From: Massilia sp. YIM B02443
GTDB taxonomy: Bacteria; Pseudomonadota; Gammaproteobacteria; Burkholderiales; Burkholderiaceae_D
Length of the DNA stretch: 43,096 nt
NCBI RefSeq assembly: GCF_030411955.1
Contig: NZ_JASNRA010000031.1
Span: 1-43,096 of the forward strand
Reading direction: 5' to 3'
This document shows, in pieces, positions 8,583 to 16,392 of this stretch. Each line of letters opens with the position of its first letter. Positions within the stretch are counted from its first letter, which is position 1. Position numbers and translations under genes: made by a program. The notes below the pieces were generated by a model. The model did no database searches, had not been told where the DNA came from, and saw only the letters and a program-made list of their open reading frames with translations.

Positions 8583-9272
8583 TCAACGCAGGCCGGCAAT
8601 GTAGTCGGCGACCGCCTTCATTTCCTCCGGCGACATGCGTTGCGCCAGGGTCGTCATCTGCGGGCTGTTCTTGCGCGTGCCGAGCTTGAAGGCGTCCAGC
8701 TGGGCCACCGTGTAATCCTGGTGCTGGCCGGCCAAGCGCGGATATTGTGCTGGAATGCCGTTGGCGGTGGCGCCGTGGCAGCTGGCGCACGCCGCCACGC
8801 CCTTGTCGGCGATACCGCCGCGATAAATCTTGCGGCCCAGTTCCACTGTCTCTTTATTCTTGGCCGCACCCGGCTTGTGCTTTTGCGTGGCGAGCCAGGC
8901 CGCGATGTCCTTTTTCTCGGCATCGGTCAGCAGCTTGGCATAGGTGGTCATGATCGGCTGCTGGCGGTTGGGCGTGGTGAAGTCGACCAGCTGCTTGTGG
9001 GTGTAGCTGGCGAACTGGCCGGCCAGCTTGGGATTGGCGACGATCGACGAGTTGCCGGCGGCGCCGTGGCACGACAGGCAGGATGGCAGGCCGCGCGCGG
9101 CGTCGCCGCTGTCGTACAGGGTGCCGCCGCGGGCGGGATCGACTTTCACGGCGCCGGCTACTGGCGCCGGCGGAACCGCTGCCGCCGCCAGTGCCGGACT
9201 GGGGGCCGTCAAACCGCTGCCGAAGACTACTGCCGTCACAACCAACAAGGATCTCAACGCCAAGCGATTCAT
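8583..9272 (-). CDS. Di-haem cytochrome c (c4 family)
   Basis: A 229-aa secreted protein. The signal peptide ends near ALAAA (about residue 30). Two CXXCH haem sites are present: CLSCH at 65-69 and CASCH at 162-166. Each is followed by a probable axial Met in PIMTTYAK and PQMTTLAQ, which gives the tandem-domain layout of cytochrome c4. Such proteins shuttle electrons from the bc1 complex to terminal oxidases in the periplasm. It lies beside its maturation genes resB-ccsB but is transcribed separately, ending at a strong terminator. It is divergent from engB. Confidence 0.93.
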   Translation of the reverse strand: MNRLALRSLLVVTAVVFGSGLTAPSPALAAAAVPPAPVAGAVKVDPARGGTLYDSGDAARGLPSCLSCHGAAGNSSIVANPKLAGQFASYTHKQLVDFTTPNRQQPIMTTYAKLLTDAEKKDIAAWLATQKHKPGAAKNKETVELGRKIYRGGIADKGVAACASCHGATANGIPAQYPRLAGQHQDYTVAQLDAFKLGTRKNSPQMTTLAQRMSPEEMKAVADYIAGLR

Positions 9273-9371
9273 ACTAGCACCCTGAAAAAGTCAAACACGA
9301 TTGGAATGTCCAGTGCAGCGGTCCTTTGACTGGGCCCCGGCCGGGCCGGAGCAGCAATCAACCCCTTATTG

Positions 9372-9377
9372 TACAAT
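9372..9377 (+). promoter_or_regulatory. Candidate -10 box of engB
   Basis: TACAAT matches the sigma-70 -10 consensus at five of six positions, 48 bases before the engB ATG. No good -35 is found at the usual spacing, so the call is tentative. Confidence 0.3.
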
Positions 9378-9425
9378 AGCTTTGTTTCTCCATCGCCATT
9401 CCCTTGTCATTTAAACCTTTTCCCC

Positions 9426-10166
9426 ATGTCCAGACTTTGGCAGGCCCGGTTCTTCACGACCGTTAATCAGTTGCGCGATTTGCCCAGCACCACGGTGCCG
9501 GAAATCGCCTTCGCCGGGCGCTCGAACGCGGGCAAATCCACGGCGATCAATATCCTTACCAACCAGAAGGGTTTGGCGTTCGCGTCCAAGACCCCTGGCC
9601 GTACCCAGCACATCAATTACTTCTCGATCGGCGGCGCCCACGTGGGCCAGCACCGCAAGGACGCGGTGCGCGTCGACGAGATCGAAGCGCTGCTGGTCGA
9701 CCTGCCCGGCTACGGCTATGCCGAAGTGTCGGGCTCGGCCAAGCTGCACTGGCAGAAACTGCTGGGCGACTACGTCCAGCGCCGCGATCAATTGGCCGCG
9801 CTCATCCTGATCATGGATTCGCGCCGCCCGTTCACCGACCTCGACGTGCAGATGCTGGAATGGTTCGCCCCGACCGGCAAGCCGATCCACTGCATCCTGA
9901 CCAAGGCCGACAAGCTCAACCGCAACGAATCGACCAACGCCCTGCGCGAAGCACGCGCCGTGCTCGACAGCTACATCGACGAGGAAGGCAATGGCTTCCC
10001 GTTCACGGTGCAGCTGTTCTCGGCATTGAAGCGCATCGGCATCGACGAAGCGGATGCAAAGATTCTCGAATTGGCGGGCCTCACGCAAAGTGACGAAGAT
10101 GTGGCCCCCGCACACGAAGACACACCAGGAGACACGCCGCCGGCGGACGACGCAAGTTCCGCCTGA
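9426..10166 (+). CDS. engB: Ribosome biogenesis GTPase EngB (YsxC/YihA)
   Basis: A 246-aa Era/EngB-type GTPase needed for assembly of the 50S ribosomal subunit. The nucleotide motifs appear in order: G1 GRSNAGKS, G2 within TPGRTQ, G3 DLPGYG, G4 TKAD and G5 FSAL. Start 9426 gives the family N-terminus (MSRLWQARFFTT); in-frame codons upstream from 9369 encode no recognisable sequence. The last 25 residues form an acidic, Pro- and Thr-rich tail beyond the GTPase fold. It is 20 bases upstream of hemB and is likely co-transcribed. Confidence 0.96.
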   Translation: MSRLWQARFFTTVNQLRDLPSTTVPEIAFAGRSNAGKSTAINILTNQKGLAFASKTPGRTQHINYFSIGGAHVGQHRKDAVRVDEIEALLVDLPGYGYAEVSGSAKLHWQKLLGDYVQRRDQLAALILIMDSRRPFTDLDVQMLEWFAPTGKPIHCILTKADKLNRNESTNALREARAVLDSYIDEEGNGFPFTVQLFSALKRIGIDEADAKILELAGLTQSDEDVAPAHEDTPGDTPPADDASSA

Positions 10167-10186
10167 TTCATAAGGACCTCCACAAG

Positions 10187-11200
10187 ATGACCATCATTAC
10201 CCCAGCCGCCTACCCGGCGGCCCGCCTGCGCCGCATGCGCCGCGACCCGTTCTCGCGCGCCATGATGCGCGAAAACACCATCACCGCAGCCGACCTGATC
10301 TATCCGGTATTCGTGCTGGAAGGCGACAACCAGCGCCAGCAAGTGGCCTCGATGCCGGGCGTCGAGCGCCAGTCGCTCGACCTGCTGCTGCACACGGCCG
10401 AAGAATGCGTCAAGCTGGGCATTCCCGCGCTGGCCCTGTTCCCGCTGGTCGACCAGTCGGTGAAAACCTACGACGGCATCGAAGCGACCAACCCGGACGG
10501 CCTGGTGCCGCGCGTGATCCGCGCCCTGAAAAAGAACTTCCCGGAACTGGGCGTGATCAGCGACATCGCGCTCGACCCCTACACCACCCACGGCCAGGAC
10601 GGCCTGCCGGACGAGAACGGCTACATCGTCAACGAAAAAACGATCGAGATGCTGGTCAAGCAGGCGCTGACCCATGCCGAAGCCGGCGTGGATGTCGTTG
10701 CGCCGTCGGACATGATGGACGGGCGCATCGGTGCGATCCGTTCGGCCTTCGAATCGAAAGGCCTGATCCATACCCGCATCATGGCCTACTCGGCCAAGTA
10801 TGCATCGGCGTTCTACGGCCCATTCCGCGACGCGGTGGGATCGAGCGCCAACCTGGGCAAGGCCGACAAGAACACCTACCAGATGGACCCGGCCAACAGC
10901 GACGAAGCGCTGCGCGAAGTGGCGCTGGATCTGGCCGAAGGCGCCGACATGGTGATGGTCAAGCCGGGCATGCCCTACCTGGACGTGGTGCGCCGCGTAA
11001 AGGACGAGTTCAAGGTGCCGACCTTCGCCTACCAGGTCAGCGGCGAATACGCGATGCTGAAGGCCGCCGCGATCAACGGCTGGCTCGATCACGACAAGGT
11101 CATGATGGAATCGATGATGGCCTTCAAGCGCGCCGGCGCCGATGGCGTGCTGACCTATTTCGCGATGGATATCGCGCGCAAGCTGAAGGCCGGCTACTGA
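10187..11200 (+). CDS. hemB: Delta-aminolevulinic acid dehydratase (porphobilinogen synthase)
   Basis: A 337-aa enzyme that condenses two 5-aminolevulinate molecules to porphobilinogen in haem synthesis. The active-site lysines are in YSAKYASAFYG and MVKPGMPYLD, and DMMDGRIGAIR is conserved. The metal-site segment reads DIALDPYTTHGQDG, with no cysteines, so this is the Mg-stimulated Pseudomonas-type enzyme rather than the Zn type. It follows engB and ends at a strong terminator. Its product supplies the haem used by the cytochromes in this region. Confidence 0.97.
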   Translation: MTIITPAAYPAARLRRMRRDPFSRAMMRENTITAADLIYPVFVLEGDNQRQQVASMPGVERQSLDLLLHTAEECVKLGIPALALFPLVDQSVKTYDGIEATNPDGLVPRVIRALKKNFPELGVISDIALDPYTTHGQDGLPDENGYIVNEKTIEMLVKQALTHAEAGVDVVAPSDMMDGRIGAIRSAFESKGLIHTRIMAYSAKYASAFYGPFRDAVGSSANLGKADKNTYQMDPANSDEALREVALDLAEGADMVMVKPGMPYLDVVRRVKDEFKVPTFAYQVSGEYAMLKAAAINGWLDHDKVMMESMMAFKRAGADGVLTYFAMDIARKLKAGY

Positions 11201-11220
11201 CCGCTGCCGCTGTTTGCAAT

Positions 11221-11250
11221 AAAAAAACCGTGCTGTTGCACGGTTTTTTT
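11221..11250. terminator. Bidirectional intrinsic terminator after hemB
   Basis: ACCGTGC-TGTT-GCACGGT is flanked by seven A on the left and seven T on the right. It can end hemB on the plus strand and the H-NS-like micro-operon, which stops at 11296, on the minus strand. Confidence 0.93.
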
Positions 11251-11295
11251 ATGTCCGGGCGATTCCCCAATGAATGGGTCGCCCATCATCGTCGA

Positions 11296-11529
11296 TCAGC
11301 GGTCTTCCGGATGGAGACGCCGTTCGGGAGGATCGCCCTCCTCGAAGCCGGCGACGAACACCATCAGCATCTCGTTCGCCACTTTCCGGTCCCCTGCTTC
11401 CAGCAAGGTGTTGGCGATTTTCGACAGGCCGGCCGGGTCGACCTTGCCGTTGGTGCGATCGAAGGCGCGGCGCGTCACCTTGCCCAGTTCGAAGATCAGT
11501 TCGGCGGTTGTGTTTTCGCGCTCTGTCAT
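11296..11529 (-). CDS. Unknown 77-aa protein coupled to an H-NS-like gene
   Basis: A small, mostly helical protein beginning MTERENTTAELIFELGKV and ending in an acidic, charged tail (EEGDPPERRLHPEDR). There is no signal peptide, membrane span or Cys motif, and I recognise no family. Its ATG overlaps the stop of the H-NS-like gene (TGATG), so the two are translationally coupled and may act together. An AAGGGAAG site lies upstream. An adaptor or partner of the H-NS-like module is possible, but that is inferred from position only. Confidence 0.7.
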   Translation of the reverse strand: MTERENTTAELIFELGKVTRRAFDRTNGKVDPAGLSKIANTLLEAGDRKVANEMLMVFVAGFEEGDPPERRLHPEDR

Positions 11530-11717
11530 CACTTCTTCCCTTTCGCTGCTTTGGTGGAAAGAACGTCGTCGATGGAAAGCCCCGCGTTTCTGGCGATGTG
11601 CAGGATCTGCTCACGCGCCTGGCTAATCCCCAGAAAGTGCCGCTTCTTTAACTCTTCGCCAACCTGGGCTTCCAGTTTGCGCAATTGAGAAAGTGAATAT
11701 TTCGACAGATCCTGCAT
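11529..11717 (-). CDS. Truncated H-NS-like oligomerisation-domain protein
   Basis: A 62-aa protein (MQDLSKYSLSQLRKLEAQVG at the start) that resembles the N-terminal coiled-coil half of betaproteobacterial H-NS proteins, including the AREQILHIARNAGLSIDDVL segment. It then ends in a short basic tail, STKAAKGKK. The C-terminal DNA-binding module with its GRGRQP-type loop is absent and is not found in any frame downstream, where the next gene starts at once. Start 11717 is preferred because TGAGG lies at good spacing; an ATG 3 bases upstream is also possible. Family knowledge suggests that such domain-only proteins could co-assemble with full H-NS and modify silencing; here that is inference. Confidence 0.7.
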   Translation of the reverse strand: MQDLSKYSLSQLRKLEAQVGEELKKRHFLGISQAREQILHIARNAGLSIDDVLSTKAAKGKK

Positions 11718-11797
11718 CATGGGCCTCATTGAAAGTAACACGGCCATCATACGACATCAGCGCCACCGGAGCCCGTCCGCCTGCCACGGCTGCGCGA

Positions 11798-12772
11798 TCA
11801 GCGGTACTCGGCCGGCACCCAACGATAAACGGACGGCTTGTCGACGCCGACGCGCCCGATGCCCGGAAACGGGATGTGCGCACTGGCGACCCAGACGCCG
11901 CGCTTGCCCGCATAAGACAGCAACTGGTGCCGGGTCGCCACGGCCTGCTGCCGGTCGGAATCGAACTCGATCGATACTTTAGGGTGAGGAAACTGAACCG
12001 CGGCATTGTGGATGATGTCGCCCCACACCAGCAGGTCGCCCTCGCCCGACGGGAACAGGTAGGCCGTATGCCCCGGGGTATGCCCGGGTGCGGTGATGGC
12101 GCTGACGCCACCGGGCAGCGGCTGGCCCGCCTCGAACAGCGTGAGCCTGCCGGCCGCACGATACGGCGCAACGGCATCGCGCGACATCTTGAACAGGGCG
12201 CGCTGGTCGGGCCGGGCATGCCGTTCGGCCGCCTCGCTCAGCCAGTAGTCGGCATCGGTCTTCGGCACGAATACGCGCGCATTCGGAAAAGCCATGCTGC
12301 CGTCCGGGGCCAGCAAACCGCCGGCATGATCCGGGTGCAGGTGCGTCAACAGGATGGTGTCGATGTCCGTGGCCCGGTATCCCGCTGCGCGCAGGTTGTC
12401 GAGAATGAAACCAAGCCGCGGCCCGAACAGTTTGGCGGTCCCCGTATCGACCAGGATCCTGTTATCCCCGGTATCGACCAGGAAGGCATTGACCGCGGTC
12501 TGTACCGGCGCGGCGGTTGGCAGGAATGCCTGCGCCAATGAGGACCGGATCGTCTGCCGGCTGGCGCCGGCAAGCAGGCCAGGATCGATATCGACGGCGC
12601 CATCGTAGAGTGCCGTGACGGTCAAGCGGCCGAGCGGCATGCGGAAATATCCCGGCGCTTGCGCCGTCGGCACCGCAGACGCGTCGGTGCGTTCAAACGC
12701 GCCAGCCGCGCCCGTGATCAGGATGCCGGCCAGCGTACAGGCGAGCGCATGGCGCGCTACTGTCTTTTTCAT
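11798..12772 (-). CDS. Secreted metallo-beta-lactamase-fold hydrolase
   Basis: A 324-aa protein with a signal peptide (MKKTVARHALACTLAGILIT, then a site near GAAGA). The metal motif THLHPDHAGG is the HxHxDH signature of the MBL fold. Further ligands are likely in APGHTPGHTAY, VWGDIIH and the late ASAHIPFPG. The pattern fits the lactonase/MBL-fold group (AiiA- or GumP-like) rather than class B beta-lactamases. The substrate is unknown; an acyl-homoserine lactone or another lactone is possible but not shown. It is divergent from a LysR regulator, its probable controller. Confidence 0.85.
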   Translation of the reverse strand: MKKTVARHALACTLAGILITGAAGAFERTDASAVPTAQAPGYFRMPLGRLTVTALYDGAVDIDPGLLAGASRQTIRSSLAQAFLPTAAPVQTAVNAFLVDTGDNRILVDTGTAKLFGPRLGFILDNLRAAGYRATDIDTILLTHLHPDHAGGLLAPDGSMAFPNARVFVPKTDADYWLSEAAERHARPDQRALFKMSRDAVAPYRAAGRLTLFEAGQPLPGGVSAITAPGHTPGHTAYLFPSGEGDLLVWGDIIHNAAVQFPHPKVSIEFDSDRQQAVATRHQLLSYAGKRGVWVASAHIPFPGIGRVGVDKPSVYRWVPAEYR

Positions 12773-12821
12773 GATGTTCTCTCTGCATGGATCGGATCGT
12801 CATGCTATAAGAGAAAATAAG

Positions 12822-12856
12822 TATCCATTGAAGAATGATTCTCTCCTTACTGGATA
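12822..12856. promoter_or_regulatory. Inverted repeat in the MBL/LysR divergent region
   Basis: TATCCA (12822-12827) and TGGATA (12851-12856) are inverted half-sites 23 bases apart. They lie in the AT-rich 109-bp gap between the two divergent start codons, a typical place for LysR binding. Confidence 0.35.
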
Positions 12857-12881
12857 GTTATAGTCGACATCGACAGGTGAT

Positions 12882-13811
12882 ATGAGCGATCAACTGAATG
12901 GAATTGCGGCATTCGTGCAGGCGGCGCAGGCGGCGAGCTTTGCGCTGGCTGCGGAACAGATGGGGCTGTCGCGCTCCGCGGTCGGCAAGGCCGTGGCGCG
13001 GCTCGAACAACGTCTTGGCGTGCAGCTGTTTCATCGCACCACGCGCAGCCTGAAATTGACGGATGAAGGTGTCCTGTTCTACGAACGCTGCGCCGGGGCG
13101 CTGGCCGATATCAAGGCGGCCGAACAGCTCTTCGATAGCGGCCGGCGCGAACCGGTGGGACGCCTGCGCATCAGCGTTCCTGTCCTGTTGGGGCGGCACT
13201 GCGTCACGCCGCTGCTGGTACGGCTCGCCAAGACCCATGCGCGCCTCGAAATCGATGCCGTGTTCACGGACCGTCCGGTCGATTTGCTGGACGACGGATT
13301 CGATCTGGTCGTTCGTACCGGGGCACTGGCCAATGAAACCGACCTCAGGGCGCGGCGGCTGGGGTCGCAAACGATGGCCCTGTGCGCATCGCCCGCCTAT
13401 CTTCGGACACGCGCAGCGCCGTCCACGCTCGACGATCTGGCGGCGCATGACATGCTTGCCTATGGCAAGGGCGACCGCGTGGTCCCCTGGCTGTTCAATG
13501 AAGCAGGCCAAACACGGAACATCAACCCCAAGGGGCGGCTGCGCTTCGACGACCTGGAATCGATCGCCGCTGCCGCCGTTGACGGCGCGGGCCTGGCCTG
13601 GCTGCCTTCATGGCTGATCGCGAGCCGGTTGGCATCCGGTCTGCTGGTCGAGGTGTTGCCGGCACTGCGCGGGCCGGGTTTCGATGTGTACGCGGTGTGG
13701 CCGCTCGGGCGCCATCTGCCGATGCGGGTGCGCCTGGTCATCGACGAACTGGTCGCGCACATGCCGTCGATGCTGGGGGCCGGTCCAGACGCCGTGGCGC
13801 CGCGGCCGTGA
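12882..13811 (+). CDS. LysR-family transcriptional regulator
   Basis: A 309-aa LysR regulator. The N-terminal winged helix-turn-helix is clear (FVQAAQAASFALAAEQMGLS, then AVGKAVARLEQRLGVQLFHR, about 11-52). The effector domain carries the FTDRPVDLLDDGFDLVVRTG segment typical of the CrgA/DsdC-like subgroup. It should bind DNA as a tetramer and respond to a small molecule, which is unknown here. Its divergence from the MBL-fold hydrolase suggests it regulates that gene and itself. Confidence 0.93.
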   Translation: MSDQLNGIAAFVQAAQAASFALAAEQMGLSRSAVGKAVARLEQRLGVQLFHRTTRSLKLTDEGVLFYERCAGALADIKAAEQLFDSGRREPVGRLRISVPVLLGRHCVTPLLVRLAKTHARLEIDAVFTDRPVDLLDDGFDLVVRTGALANETDLRARRLGSQTMALCASPAYLRTRAAPSTLDDLAAHDMLAYGKGDRVVPWLFNEAGQTRNINPKGRLRFDDLESIAAAAVDGAGLAWLPSWLIASRLASGLLVEVLPALRGPGFDVYAVWPLGRHLPMRVRLVIDELVAHMPSMLGAGPDAVAPRP

Positions 13812-13890
13812 TCAGGACAGATCGTGCAAATCCTTGTCCAGCGCCGGCCGCACCAGGAATTCGCTGAAGTGGCGGATGATGCCATGTGCA
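13812..13890 (-). pseudogene. Possible decayed 3' end of an unknown gene
   Basis: Translated on the minus strand, this stretch reads GIIRHFSEFLVRPALDKDLH followed by DLS and a stop. It looks like a helical protein C-terminus but has no start codon or upstream body. It could be a gene remnant or chance; the evidence is thin. Confidence 0.2.
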
Positions 13891-13956
13891 TTGGCTGAAC
13901 ATGCACTCTCTCTTTGGTCAACGATACCGCTTTGCTTCACGCACCGGACGAGCCGC

Positions 13957-14496
13957 TTATCCGCCGCGCTCGCCCCGGGCCATCTGCCCGAACACGCCGT
14001 CGCGGCGCACCCATGCGTGGTACAGCGCCGCCGCCAGATGCAGCAGGATGGTCAGGAACAGCACATACGCCAGGACGCCGTGCAGCGGACGCAGGATGCC
14101 GTACATTACCGGACTGTGCGGCAGTAGCGGCGGCAGGTTGACGCCGCCGAACAGCACCACCGGATAAGCACCGGCCGACAGCATCGCCCAGCCGATCAGC
14201 GGCAGCGCCAGCATCAGCCCGTACAGCGCCCAGTGCGACGCCTTGGCGGCCCACACCTGCAGGCGCGGCAAGTCCTCGGGCAACGGCGGCGGCGCATGGC
14301 GCAGGCGGTTCACCAGGCGCACGATGGCCAGCAGCAGGATCGCCACGCCGAGCGGACGGTGCAGGTCGAGCAGCGCCTCGCGATAACGCAGCGAGACCAC
14401 CATGGCGGCGCCGACGAACAGCATGGCCAGGATCGCGGCGGCCATCGACCAGTGCAGCACGCGCGCCAGCAGATTGAAATGGCGTGGACGGTTCAT
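13957..14496 (-). CDS. Cytochrome b561
   Basis: A 179-aa four-helix membrane cytochrome. Haem-ligand histidines are visible at the expected places: LHWSM (H15), LDLHRPLG (H46), LRPLHGVLAY and LLHLAAALYH. Proteins of this family move electrons from quinol to periplasmic acceptors. Its ATG overlaps the stop of the upstream catalase-like gene by 4 bases (ATGA), so the pair is translated together and the cytochrome probably feeds electrons to that peroxidase. The C-terminus (FGQMARGERGG) is normal. Confidence 0.92.
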   Translation of the reverse strand: MNRPRHFNLLARVLHWSMAAAILAMLFVGAAMVVSLRYREALLDLHRPLGVAILLLAIVRLVNRLRHAPPPLPEDLPRLQVWAAKASHWALYGLMLALPLIGWAMLSAGAYPVVLFGGVNLPPLLPHSPVMYGILRPLHGVLAYVLFLTILLHLAAALYHAWVRRDGVFGQMARGERGG

Positions 14497-15560
14497 CGTG
14501 CGCTCCCCTGTTGTTGCGCACCCTGGCTGACCTCGCGTTCGCGCCGGTTGAACGATACCGAATACACCGACGAGCGCGCGTGCAGTACCGGGTCGTCGGT
14601 TCCCGCGATCCCTTGTGGCAGGATCAGGGGATCGAAATTCAAGTCGCGGCAGGCGCCGTCCGCCTGTGCTTCGGCGCTTACCAGCGTCAGGGTGCCGACC
14701 ACGGTTTCAGGACGCGTATCGGGCCAGGCTTTGGAGGGGTCTTCGATCGGGTCGCCGGGCGCCGCGAACTGCATCACCATGTCCCAGCGCAGCGGTCCAG
14801 CGGCCAGACGGCGCCCGAGATCGGCGGCCAGGAAGTCGCGCTCGGCGGCCTGCAGCCGGGCCGGATCGGTGGCCACGAATGGCGTGTGCGGCCGCATCGA
14901 CCAGCGCACGGCGCGCGTCTCGCCCCTGGCATCGGTCAGGAGGAAGGCATTGACGCCATTGAAACGGGTGTTGGCCAGGCTGTTCGGTGTCGGTGCGCTC
15001 TTCGACCACGCCATGAAGTTGGCGATTTCGGGATAGCGCGCCAGCACCGCCTTCATTTTCTCGGGGTCGGGCTTGCCCGTCGCCGGATCCGGCAAGCGCG
15101 CCGCATTCATGGCCTGGAAGCCCTCCGGCGTGGAGGACGCGAAGAACGGGAAACTGTTCATTGCCATGCGCCACTCCTGGCCGTCGTCGGTTTTCAGTTG
15201 CAGCGCCATGCCGCGCACGGCAGCCTTGCTGTCGGGCGCGTGCGGGTCGTTGCCGGGGTTGGAGAAACGGCCCAGCACCGGCGTCGACGGCTGCGCGAAC
15301 ACGCGCGCCGTGGACAGTTGCGCGGCAACGGGCGTGGGCGTGAACGTGCCGGCGATGCAGATGCCTTTGGCGTGCGCGCGGCGAAAGCCCGGCTGGGGCG
15401 AACCGGACGCCTCGGCGGTATTGACCATCGTCTGCGGCGTCACGCCCTTGTCGCCGATCCAGCCGCCGGTCCAGGCGAACAGCAGGGCCAGCGCCAGCAC
15501 GATGAGTGCGATCGGCAGCAATAACAGCATGGGGCCGCGGCGCGGCGTGGGAGTCGACAT
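14493..15560 (-). CDS. Membrane-anchored mini-catalase (SrpA-type catalase family peroxidase)
   Basis: A 355-aa protein. An N-terminal membrane anchor (about 10-32, LLLLPIALIVLALALLFAW) places the catalytic part in the periplasm. The rest is a reduced catalase fold, shorter than the roughly 480-500 aa of classical catalases. The distal His is probably H63 in RRAHAKG. The haem-ligating Tyr is probably Y333, in the RxxxY pattern RSSVY. Family members act as peroxidases more than as catalases. The 4-base overlap with cytochrome b561 suggests quinol-driven peroxide reduction. An inverted repeat just upstream may be an operator. Confidence 0.9.
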   Translation of the reverse strand: MSTPTPRRGPMLLLLPIALIVLALALLFAWTGGWIGDKGVTPQTMVNTAEASGSPQPGFRRAHAKGICIAGTFTPTPVAAQLSTARVFAQPSTPVLGRFSNPGNDPHAPDSKAAVRGMALQLKTDDGQEWRMAMNSFPFFASSTPEGFQAMNAARLPDPATGKPDPEKMKAVLARYPEIANFMAWSKSAPTPNSLANTRFNGVNAFLLTDARGETRAVRWSMRPHTPFVATDPARLQAAERDFLAADLGRRLAAGPLRWDMVMQFAAPGDPIEDPSKAWPDTRPETVVGTLTLVSAEAQADGACRDLNFDPLILPQGIAGTDDPVLHARSSVYSVSFNRREREVSQGAQQQGSAR

Positions 15561-15584
15561 CGTGAAAGCTTTCGTCAGGATTGG

Positions 15585-15602
15585 ACTGGTGCATGAACCA
15601 GT
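15585..15602. promoter_or_regulatory. Inverted repeat upstream of the mini-catalase
   Basis: ACTGGT-GCATGA-ACCAGT is a perfect 6-bp dyad, 25 bases upstream of the catalase-like ATG. Its position and size fit a repressor or activator site; the protein that would bind it is unknown. Confidence 0.35.
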
Positions 15603-15674
15603 GCGGGCCGGATTGTCGCATGACTAACAGATTAACGTCGTCCCGGCCCCGGGTTCAGCGCCAGCTCGCCCTCG

Positions 15675-16310
15675 TTACGTGTCGAGTGAAATCGTATCCC
15701 ACGGCTCCGATCCGAGACACCATTCCAGCGCACGGCGACGCTCGCTGATGACATATCCTGGAAATTTTCTTGCCAATTTTGCGCTGATTGCCCCATCGCG
15801 CCATGCCCAATGCAGACAATAATAAAAATCGAGCGCGGCCATGAGAGCACGGGTGTCACGAACCAAGACGGAATCCAGCCAGGGCTCGGGCGACTGATCC
15901 ACCCGCAGGTCTGGAAACAGGCGCACGGCGTCCTGTGGCATGGGCGAATACAGTTTGAAATTCTCCGCCTTTCCCAGCACCCATCCCAGCAACCACACTG
16001 ATTCCGGCCGCAGGCGGAACTGAGCGTGACAGGCGTCGTCTCCTCCGAGCAGTGCCATTTCTTCCGCACTGACATTCGGCATCAGTCCATGGTGCCGGAT
16101 CCATGCGGTCGCACGTTCATGCGAAAAACCATAGCTGACGGCGCAACAGGCGTGGAGTACGAGCATGCGGCAGGCGATGTCGCGTGCTGATCTCGTGACT
16201 CTCCCGGTCTCGAGCAGAGGGAGTGCAGGATTGATGCGGTAGCCCAGCGCCGTCACGCGCCGTTGCGAGTTTTTCCGGACAAGACTGAAATACTCCTGGT
16301 CGCTGGTCAT
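15675..16310 (-). CDS. DUF4272 domain protein
   Basis: A 211-aa cytoplasmic protein with no signal peptide or membrane span. The order of features fits DUF4272: RVTALGYRINPALPLLE, then RSARDIACRMLVLHA, a central WLLGWVLGKAENF segment, and the C-terminal DFYYCLHWAWRDG then VISERRRALEWCLG. The function of the family is unknown. It stands alone between the catalase pair and an HD-GYP gene, and its base composition appears slightly less GC-rich than that of its neighbours. Confidence 0.8.
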   Translation of the reverse strand: MTSDQEYFSLVRKNSQRRVTALGYRINPALPLLETGRVTRSARDIACRMLVLHACCAVSYGFSHERATAWIRHHGLMPNVSAEEMALLGGDDACHAQFRLRPESVWLLGWVLGKAENFKLYSPMPQDAVRLFPDLRVDQSPEPWLDSVLVRDTRALMAALDFYYCLHWAWRDGAISAKLARKFPGYVISERRRALEWCLGSEPWDTISLDT

Positions 16311-16392
16311 GGATACCTCATGCGTTTTCCATGAGGATGCAGCGAATGCCGGAGCCCAGGATGCCCGGCGTCAAGGCCGGATCAAGAGGCGA

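Noticed and set aside
6285..9329. A very long open frame (1014 codons) on the plus strand
   Set aside because: It is antisense to ccsB, resB and the cytochrome c gene, whose products have clear family motifs. High GC removes stop codons from the opposite frame, and its translation is low-complexity and rich in Arg, His and Gln.
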